DNA from: Patescibacteria group bacterium
GTDB lineage: Bacteria > Patescibacteriota > UBA1384 > JAHJRZ01
Reading direction: 5' to 3'
Assembly (NCBI GenBank): GCA_018830605.1
Contig: JAHJRZ010000086.1
Coordinates: 1 to 15,009 of the forward strand
Length of the DNA: 15,009 nucleotides
Within the stretch, counting starts at the first letter, position 1, and the number at the start of each line of letters is the position of its first letter. Positions 7,734 to 12,252 of the stretch are shown in pieces. The notes under the pieces were generated by a model. The model was not told the DNA's origin. It saw only the letters and a list, made by a program, of their open reading frames with translations, and searched no databases. Position numbers and translations under genes: made by a program.

Positions 7734-7830
7734 AACTAACGTCCGCGTGTATCTGATGTTGCGACCCTGAGCTTGTCGAAGAGGAGCAATATGGGCGAAA
7801 CGAAGTGTAGCCAGATATACGCTGTTATTA
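7734..7830 (-). repeat. attC-like recombination site 2
   Basis: On the minus strand: AATAAC (R''), short spacer, GTATATCTGG (L''), a long loop, CAGATACAC (L'), spacer, then GTTAGTT (R', 6/7 to GTTRRRY; G7740 at the expected crossover). GCGTATATCTG pairs with CAGATACACGC at 10 of 11 positions. The layout and several blocks match the site at 8321-8394. It follows the small membrane-protein gene by 9 bp, as cassette attC sites do. Confidence 0.6.
7764..7784. repeat. Dispersed REP-like repeat inside the attC-like loop
   Basis: ACCCTGAGCTTGTCGAAGAGG is one base off the very common dispersed bacterial repeat CCCTGAGCTTGTCGAAGGG. It lies in the loop of attC-like site 2 and explains why that loop is longer than in site 1. 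It also creates a spurious open frame with the tell-tale peptide LRQAQG. Confidence 0.65.
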
Positions 7831-7839
7831 GATGTAAAT

Positions 7840-8289
7840 TTACTTTTTTGCATCAGGCGGTTTATTAAAAAAAATATCTTCATCCGTCAAAGAAGTTTTT
7901 TCTTTTCTTAAAAATTCTCGAATTTTTATAAGTACCTTGAATACATTATTTTTACCATTATTTTTGGGATTCAAAGCATCTTTCAACTCCAAATATAGAT
8001 CGTCAGGTAACCATAACACTAATTCCCATGCTAATTGATTAGCTTTAACTCTATCAATCTTCATATTTGGATCCATACGCTCACCCACAGTAATAGATAA
8101 ATATTCGGCGATTTTTGAAGCTTGCTCTCTTATTCTAATATCATATCTATATTCTTCAGCCAATTTATCATATTCATGCTTTATGGAATTTTCAAGATGA
8201 GACTTTATCCAGTTAGAGAGCAAAAACTGCAATGCTCCTAACAGAATTGTAATTATTGAGATTTCTAACGTTGTTTCTAAAAAATTCAT
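7840..8289 (-). CDS. Small one-helix membrane protein, hypothetical
   Basis: A 149-residue protein of unknown function. A single hydrophobic segment at ~9-25 (ISIITILLGALQFLLSN) is followed by a charged, heptad-like helical stretch (~30-68, HEYDKLAEEYRYDIRIREQASKIAEYL) that could be a coiled coil. A mixed region with AWELVLWLPDDLYLELKDALNP (88-109) and a lysine-rich tail follow. The likely topology is a membrane anchor with a cytosolic C-terminal domain. The ATG at 8289 has no Shine-Dalgarno sequence; no alternative start keeps the membrane helix. It is the sole gene of a unit bounded by two attC-like sites, and small anchored proteins of unknown function are common cassette cargo. A role in defence or toxin/immunity is only a guess from the neighbours. 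Confidence 0.75.
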   Translation of the reverse strand: MNFLETTLEISIITILLGALQFLLSNWIKSHLENSIKHEYDKLAEEYRYDIRIREQASKIAEYLSITVGERMDPNMKIDRVKANQLAWELVLWLPDDLYLELKDALNPKNNGKNNVFKVLIKIREFLRKEKTSLTDEDIFFNKPPDAKK

Positions 8290-8320
8290 TTTAAAGTGTT
8301 AAAAAAATAAATTTATTTCC

Positions 8321-8394
8321 GATAACGTATCCGAATATCTGAAGTGCGAAGCATTTGGATGAAGCGTAGCGGAACCAGATATGCCGTGTTAGGC
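8321..8394 (-). repeat. attC-like recombination site 1
   Basis: On the minus strand: GCCTAAC (R'', exact RYYYAAC), ACGGC, ATATCTG (L''), a loop with TGC/GCA-rich variable structure, CAGATAT (L', perfect complement), an 8-nt spacer, then GTTATCG (only GTTA fits the R' consensus). The paired R and L boxes, unpaired spacers of unequal length (5 and 8 nt) and variable terminal structure are the attC plan. It lies between the methyltransferase gene and the small membrane-protein gene. Confidence 0.6.
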
Positions 8395-8463
8395 GATGTA
8401 AATTTTTTGTCTTCTTCTTTAATGATAATAACTCAATCTATTCTAAAAGAAAATTTGATTTTT

Positions 8464-9285
8464 TTATTTTGGTTCAAGAAAGAGAGGCTGGGAGCGGATG
8501 CCTCGAACCAAATTATCTTGTTGTTGAAATAATGAAAGGCAGCTATTATATTTTTTAATCCTATTTATTATTATTTTGTAATAATCTTTGTTTATTTCAA
8601 ATCCTACATATTGTCTATCGTTTGCCAAACAGGCAATAGCGGTCGTTCCTGTCCCCATAAATGGATCAAAAACTATTCCATTTTCAGGGCAACTAGCTTT
8701 TACCATTCTTTCAATTATTTCTAATGGTTTTTGAGTAGGGTGATTTTCTCTCTCTGGATCTTGAGCATGAATTCTCGAATTACTCCATAAATCTTTAGGA
8801 TTATATCCAATCTCTAACCATTTTTTGCCAACAAAAATTGATCTGGTCCTTGCTTTTTTAGTTTCCTCATCATAGGGAATTCTCACACTATCTATATCAA
8901 AATAATAATCATCATTTTTCACAAAAAAACCTATGTTATCATGAACGGAAGAAAATTTTCTTGTTGAACCACCCATACTAGGGACTCGTCGGTCCCAAAT
9001 AATCTCATTAATCATTCTTAATTTCTTCTTAAGATAAACAAAAATCTCTGGTGAATATTGCCAGCTTAAAAAAATATACAAACTTCCCGAATCTTTTAGC
9101 TTTGGCAACACCGCATCTATCCATTTATATGTCCATTTTAAATATTCATCTGACGATCTTTTATCTGAATCATTACCATAATCCTTACCTAAACAATAAG
9201 GAGGATCAGTCAATATTAAATCAACAGAATAATCATCTATTTTGTCTACCCCTTTCAAAACATCCTCATTAATAATTTTATTCAC
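8464..9285 (-). CDS. DNA methyltransferase, beta class (N6-adenine or N4-cytosine)
   Basis: Methylates an exocyclic amino group in a specific DNA sequence, protecting it from the partner endonuclease. The 273 residues have motif order IV then I, which defines the beta class: catalytic DPPY at 27-30, a recognition region (~95-180), HPTQKP (182-187), and the SAM-binding motif DPFMGTGTT (207-215) followed by VGFEI. DPPY favours adenine-N6, but cytosine-N4 cannot be excluded, and the target site is not readable from sequence. The start is GTG at 9285, with no ATG fitting the N-terminal INEDVLKGV motif and a stop 9 bp upstream. It follows the probable endonuclease gene by 9 bp, forming a two-gene type II restriction-modification operon. 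A short ~30-residue tail after the catalytic domain is unassigned. Confidence 0.93.
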   Translation of the reverse strand: MNKIINEDVLKGVDKIDDYSVDLILTDPPYCLGKDYGNDSDKRSSDEYLKWTYKWIDAVLPKLKDSGSLYIFLSWQYSPEIFVYLKKKLRMINEIIWDRRVPSMGGSTRKFSSVHDNIGFFVKNDDYYFDIDSVRIPYDEETKKARTRSIFVGKKWLEIGYNPKDLWSNSRIHAQDPERENHPTQKPLEIIERMVKASCPENGIVFDPFMGTGTTAIACLANDRQYVGFEINKDYYKIIINRIKKYNSCLSLFQQQDNLVRGIRSQPLFLEPK

Positions 9286-9294
9286 AATACTATT

Positions 9295-9894
9295 TTATTT
9301 CAAAATAATGCTTTTTGATTTTTCCTTGAGCATTTTTAAAAATTCTTCTCTCGTCCGATGTATTTTATCGTGTCGATAAGTAGCCTGTATTTTGTCGTTT
9401 CTCGGATTAACATAAATAGGTAAAAATTGCGGTGAAAAAATTTCTAAATAATCCTTATCAAAAGTTATTTTTATATTTTCAAATTTAATACCAAAACAAG
9501 CATAAATTAAATTATATCCTTTATTAACGCTGTATTGAAAATAAAGTTTTTCCACCGCAGATATATCATTTTTATTTTCTTTTCCTTTTATATTATGGAT
9601 TTTTACATTTACAAAGTAACTTTTGTTATTAACTACTATTTCGCAATCGTGAAGCGACGTGTCTGGAAAATCAAAATCAACTTTATCTAAACCAAGTTTT
9701 TCAGCATTAAATTTTGTTTGTTGAGTAATAACTTGTTCAACCAACCAACTTACAGATCTAGTATGCGCCTTTAATCCATAAGGTAAAATTTTACTATTCG
9801 TGATATCAAAACTCGGCAGTATAGTTAAGAGTTTTAAGTAGATATTTTTTACAAATTCCAAATCATTTTCAATATTTTTTATTTCGTTTTTCAT
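9295..9894 (-). CDS. Probable type II restriction endonuclease (PD-(D/E)XK-like)
   Basis: A 199-residue protein (ATG 9894) directly upstream of a DNA methyltransferase gene, 9 bp apart, with a size typical of type II enzymes. The central DFDFPDTSLHD (73-83) and the strand YFVNVKIHN (93-101, K98) look like a PD-(D/E)XK core: an acidic residue, a beta strand, then x-V-K. E53 in an N-terminal helix (WLVEQV) could be the extra acidic residue. The usual D/E before the lysine is N96 here, which is unusual and lowers certainty. A TTG at 9915 would add 7 residues; it lies only ~3 nt after the predicted transcription start, so the ATG is preferred. The assignment rests mainly on context plus this degenerate motif; the recognition site is unknown. 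Confidence 0.7.
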   Translation of the reverse strand: MKNEIKNIENDLEFVKNIYLKLLTILPSFDITNSKILPYGLKAHTRSVSWLVEQVITQQTKFNAEKLGLDKVDFDFPDTSLHDCEIVVNNKSYFVNVKIHNIKGKENKNDISAVEKLYFQYSVNKGYNLIYACFGIKFENIKITFDKDYLEIFSPQFLPIYVNPRNDKIQATYRHDKIHRTREEFLKMLKEKSKSIILK

Positions 9895-9924
9895 AGTAAT
9901 TTTAATAAAATTCAAGCCATTTTA

Positions 9925-9954
9925 ATTATAGCAAAATTTTATTAATAAAGTAAA
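9925..9954 (-). promoter_or_regulatory. Predicted promoter of restriction-modification module 2
   Basis: TATAAT at 9930..9925 with TTTACT (9954..9949) 18 nt upstream. The predicted start near 9918 gives a ~24-nt leader to the ATG at 9894. Repeat A begins at the -35 edge. Confidence 0.55.
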
Positions 9955-9992
9955 TCGTTTTTTCTGCGATTTTTGGAGTAAAAAACACCTCT
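9954..9992. repeat. Repeat A, left copy (39 bp)
   Basis: Matches 12123-12161 at 37 of 39 positions in direct orientation. The core GTTTTTT…AAAAAAC (9957-9986) can fold as a stem with an inner CTG/TGG. Both differences from the other copy fall in that inner stem. It sits immediately upstream of the promoter of module 2. Confidence 0.8.
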
Positions 9993-10021
9993 CCCAGCTC
10001 ATTTGAGCTGGTTTTTGTTTG
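9988..10021 (+). repeat. Repeat B, right copy (terminator-like hairpin on plus strand)
   Basis: CCAGCTC (9994-10000), loop ATTT, GAGCTGG (10005-10011), then TTTTTGTTT: a 7-bp stem with a T-tract, i.e. an intrinsic terminator for plus-strand transcription, although nearby genes are on the minus strand. It is a near copy of 6721-6753 and continues directly from repeat A. Confidence 0.6.
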
Positions 10022-10074
10022 AGCGAAGGGTCAAAGAGGAATTAAAGAAGTGAATGTCTCGAGCCCAAAACCCC

Positions 10075-10986
10075 TTATTTTAAGTCTGAAATAAGACTCT
10101 CAAAACCGGCAGTATTTACCCAATAATTATCTGGATTATTTTTGAGAAATTTATTAATTTCTTTTCTTTGGGTGGTTATCTTATCGCCATAACCGTTATC
10201 GCTCAATAAAACATTGGAATATTTGCCATCTAAAAATGAAATGTAAGAAACTCCATTTTTTTCGGTCAGCCCTAAAATTTCAATCAATTCTGAAATTTGT
10301 TTATCTTGTCCACCTCCCGATGTATTTAAGTGCTTGGCTTCGCAAAGAAGAATTTTATCTTTTGCCTTAATTATTAAATCAAGTGTTTTATTTTGTTTTT
10401 TGGTTTCTATTTTTATGTCTAATTTTTTGCGTACATTTTTCAAACTAAATTTTTTAGAAAATTTTACCACGCAATAATCAGTTTTAAAAAAATCATCCCA
10501 GTCAAAAACTTCTTTAAATCCTTGTTTTTTTAAAATATGAATTAACTTATTTTCTCCGCATTTCCCTTTTTTACGAGATGAATTGTTGTCTAATATCGCT
10601 TGCATCCATTCTTCAGGCGCCATTTCGTTTAGTACTCTTTTGGCAAAATATCTATTAGTGATTTTTTTAAGTAAATTTATTTCATTTTTTGCTTCGTCAA
10701 TAATGTTGTCGCAAGCATTTACAAAACAAGCAAATTCAGAACAATTGGAAAATTTGCCAATAATTTTTGATAATTCTATAAAATATTTATTAATCACTGC
10801 CGTTTTTTCCTTCTTTCTTTGCAAAGTTCTTATAGTGATTAAGATATTCTTTATTTCTTTGGTATTTTTTATGTATTTATTTAGATCGGGATGTTTTTCA
10901 TCAAATACATAAAAATCATCAAGTGATTTTTCTTGATTATTTTTAGATATTTCAAAATAATGCAGATTGCTTTGAATTTTTTTCAT
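10075..10986 (-). CDS. Type II restriction endonuclease (PD-(D/E)XK)
   Basis: 303 residues. A helical N-terminal part (~1-130) precedes GKCGENKLIHILKKQGF (141-157, E145), then TLDLIIKAKDKILLCEAKHL, which carries the PD-(D/E)XK active site: D203 and E216-A-K218. The following NTSGGGQDKQISEL (221-234) resembles the GG-Q-DKQ segment found after the active site in several type II endonucleases. Mg-dependent DNA cleavage is therefore expected; the target site is not predictable here. The ATG at 10986 overlaps the 3' end of the methyltransferase gene by 35 bp, so translation is probably coupled and follows expression of the protective enzyme. AT-rich, like the rest of the island. The cognate methyltransferase is almost certainly the upstream gene. 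Confidence 0.88.
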   Translation of the reverse strand: MKKIQSNLHYFEISKNNQEKSLDDFYVFDEKHPDLNKYIKNTKEIKNILITIRTLQRKKEKTAVINKYFIELSKIIGKFSNCSEFACFVNACDNIIDEAKNEINLLKKITNRYFAKRVLNEMAPEEWMQAILDNNSSRKKGKCGENKLIHILKKQGFKEVFDWDDFFKTDYCVVKFSKKFSLKNVRKKLDIKIETKKQNKTLDLIIKAKDKILLCEAKHLNTSGGGQDKQISELIEILGLTEKNGVSYISFLDGKYSNVLLSDNGYGDKITTQRKEINKFLKNNPDNYWVNTAGFESLISDLK

Positions 10987-12103
10987 AATAAATAAGGTTT
11001 AAAAATTTGTAAGTCAAATCAAATGATATTCTTTTACGATTATTATCTCTAAAATTGGTAAGAAAAAAAGAAAGATATTTGTCGCGATTAGCTGATAATT
11101 CATTGTTAAATTTCTTCATTAATTCAATTTGTTCATCGATAGACACTTCTTTTTTAAAAATTAAATGAGCCATATTGCGCGAAGTATTTTTTCCGACAAG
11201 GCCGGATATTTTATACTTCCTTATATCTTCAAGCTGTATTTTTTTTCCATTCTTGCTGTCGATAGCTCGCAAAAATAAAATATTTTTTTCAAGCAGTTTT
11301 TTTATATCATCGCTAATTTTTAATATTTTTTTATCTTTAATATTTTGTAAAGCTATTTCTACTTCATATCCACCCGACTTCAAGTAATCCTCTGTAAGAC
11401 GAAAAACACCCAATTTATTCTTAGCATTTTTTATTTTATAAATAAAATCTCCGCCGAACTGCCAGCCACATTTTTTTTCAAGTACTAATTTAATTTTTTT
11501 GTTTTCAGGATAAATTGTTGCGTCTATAATATTTTTTTCAGATATTTTTTGTTTTTTCCTAAAATAAAAAGAGATCACATTATATGTAGTATCGTCAAAA
11601 ACTTGCTCCGAAAAAATATTTAATTTTACTATTTCAAATTTTTCAAAAAATAATTCCCTGATTTTTTTTGAATTTTCAGCGCATAAAAAATTTAAAGGAA
11701 CTATGATTATGCCTTCATCACAATTTAAGATAGAATAAATGGAAACTTGGTATAAGTCTTCAAAATTTGAATTTTTTCCTGAAAAAAATTTTTCTTTAAT
11801 TTTTTTTGTAGCTTTGTTTTTATGCAAATAGGGCGGATTGGTGCAGACGAATTTGTATTTTTGGGGCGAATTTATAGAATCATTAAGAAATACATTCTTC
11901 TCGTCGATATAATTTTTGTCAAAATCAAAACCTACATTTTTTTTACTTTTGTTATTCTTTGACCAATTCAACAAATCCTGATTTCCCGCAAAGGGATCAA
12001 AAACTTTTTTATTCTTAACAAATTTACCAAATCCCTGAAGAATATAGTCAGAATTTGTAGTAAAGAATTGGCCCAAGCTCCTTTTTTTGATTGTTGTGTC
12101 CAC
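10952..12103 (-). CDS. Adenine-N6 DNA methyltransferase, gamma class (type II)
   Basis: 383 residues from GTG 12103. The N-terminal SLGQFFT (9-15) is typical of gamma-class enzymes (M.TaqI/Eco57I-like). Motif I is VFDPFAGNQDLL (DPFAG 36-40), followed by VGFDFD, and catalytic motif IV is TNPPY (NPPY 89-92). The C-terminal ~200 residues form the DNA-recognition region. It protects the site cut by the overlapping downstream endonuclease. The longer frame (GTG 12157) would take its first 18 residues mostly from repeat A. GTG 12103 is preferred because a TATAAT ends 6 nt before it, which predicts a leaderless mRNA. There is no other in-frame start before the conserved motifs except a TTG that would remove them in part. 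Confidence 0.92.
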   Translation of the reverse strand: MDTTIKKRSLGQFFTTNSDYILQGFGKFVKNKKVFDPFAGNQDLLNWSKNNKSKKNVGFDFDKNYIDEKNVFLNDSINSPQKYKFVCTNPPYLHKNKATKKIKEKFFSGKNSNFEDLYQVSIYSILNCDEGIIIVPLNFLCAENSKKIRELFFEKFEIVKLNIFSEQVFDDTTYNVISFYFRKKQKISEKNIIDATIYPENKKIKLVLEKKCGWQFGGDFIYKIKNAKNKLGVFRLTEDYLKSGGYEVEIALQNIKDKKILKISDDIKKLLEKNILFLRAIDSKNGKKIQLEDIRKYKISGLVGKNTSRNMAHLIFKKEVSIDEQIELMKKFNNELSANRDKYLSFFLTNFRDNNRKRISFDLTYKFLNLIYYEKNSKQSALF

Positions 12104-12109
12104 GTTTAT

Positions 12110-12115
12110 ATTATA
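12110..12115 (-). promoter_or_regulatory. -10 box of restriction-modification module 1
   Basis: A perfect TATAAT lies at 12115..12110. Six nt separate it from GTG 12103, so +1 is expected at or next to the start codon (leaderless). No good -35 is seen; the -35 region falls within repeat A. Confidence 0.5.
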
Positions 12116-12122
12116 ACGTAAT

Positions 12123-12161
12123 ATCGTTTTTTCCGCGATTTTCGGAGTAAAAAACACCTCT
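12123..12161. repeat. Repeat A, right copy (39 bp)
   Basis: Direct copy of 9954-9992 (37/39). The inverted core GTTTTTT-CCG-loop-CGG-AGT-AAAAAAC spans 12126-12155. It covers the -35 region of the module 1 promoter. Plus-strand sequence continues into CAGCTAATTGGAGTTAGGTTTTG, a weaker counterpart of repeat B. Confidence 0.8.
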
Positions 12162-12203
12162 TCTTCAGCTAATTGGAGTTAGGTTTTGTTATAACACAAA
12201 TCA

Positions 12204-12232
12204 CGGACATCTTGATTTAAATGTTATATAAT
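12204..12232 (+). promoter_or_regulatory. Predicted ileS promoter
   Basis: TATAAT at 12227-12232 with CGGACA (4/6 to TTGACA) 17 nt upstream at 12204-12209. The predicted start near 12239 leaves a ~14-nt leader, too short for a T-box or other riboswitch. No clear Shine-Dalgarno sequence. Confidence 0.5.
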
Positions 12233-12252
12233 AGTATAAAGATAGACATACT

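Larger units (their letters stand above)
7740..8325 (-). mobile_element. Putative integron-like gene cassette (one gene plus attC)
   Basis: A 586-bp unit runs from the predicted crossover G^TTATC of site 1 (8326/8325) to G7740 of site 2. It holds one gene in the right orientation, starting 36 nt inside, with its attC-like site at the 3' end. On circularisation the R'' of the unit (ATAAC) would pair with its own 5' end (G+TTAT) at 5/5 core positions, better than either site pairs as it stands in the array. No integrase or attI is in the window. Confidence 0.5.

Noticed and set aside
7679..7735. Upstream TTG start that would lengthen the radical SAM protein by 19 residues
   Set aside because: The extra residues come from the end of the attC-like site and the spacer, and family members begin close to the ATG used here.
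7695..7883. Open frame on the minus strand containing the peptide LRQAQGRN
   Set aside because: It spans attC-like site 2 and the REP-like repeat; LRQAQG is the usual translation artefact of that repeat. No start context and no protein-like composition.
9994..10020. Repeat B hairpin as terminator of the minus-strand endonuclease gene ending at 10075
   Set aside because: On the minus strand the stem is followed by GAGAGGTG before any T-run; the T-tract is on the plus side.
12104..12157. Upstream GTG start that would add 18 residues to the gamma-class methyltransferase
   Set aside because: Most of the added part is encoded by repeat A, which also occurs before an unrelated gene, and the -10 box lies downstream of this GTG.
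6600..12250. CRISPR array, transposase or phage integrase in the island
   Set aside because: No regularly spaced identical repeats with unique spacers, and none of the translated genes shows transposase or tyrosine/serine recombinase motifs.
12162..12252. T-box riboswitch before ileS
   Set aside because: The predicted leader is only about 14 nt and no T-box, specifier loop or terminator/antiterminator is visible.
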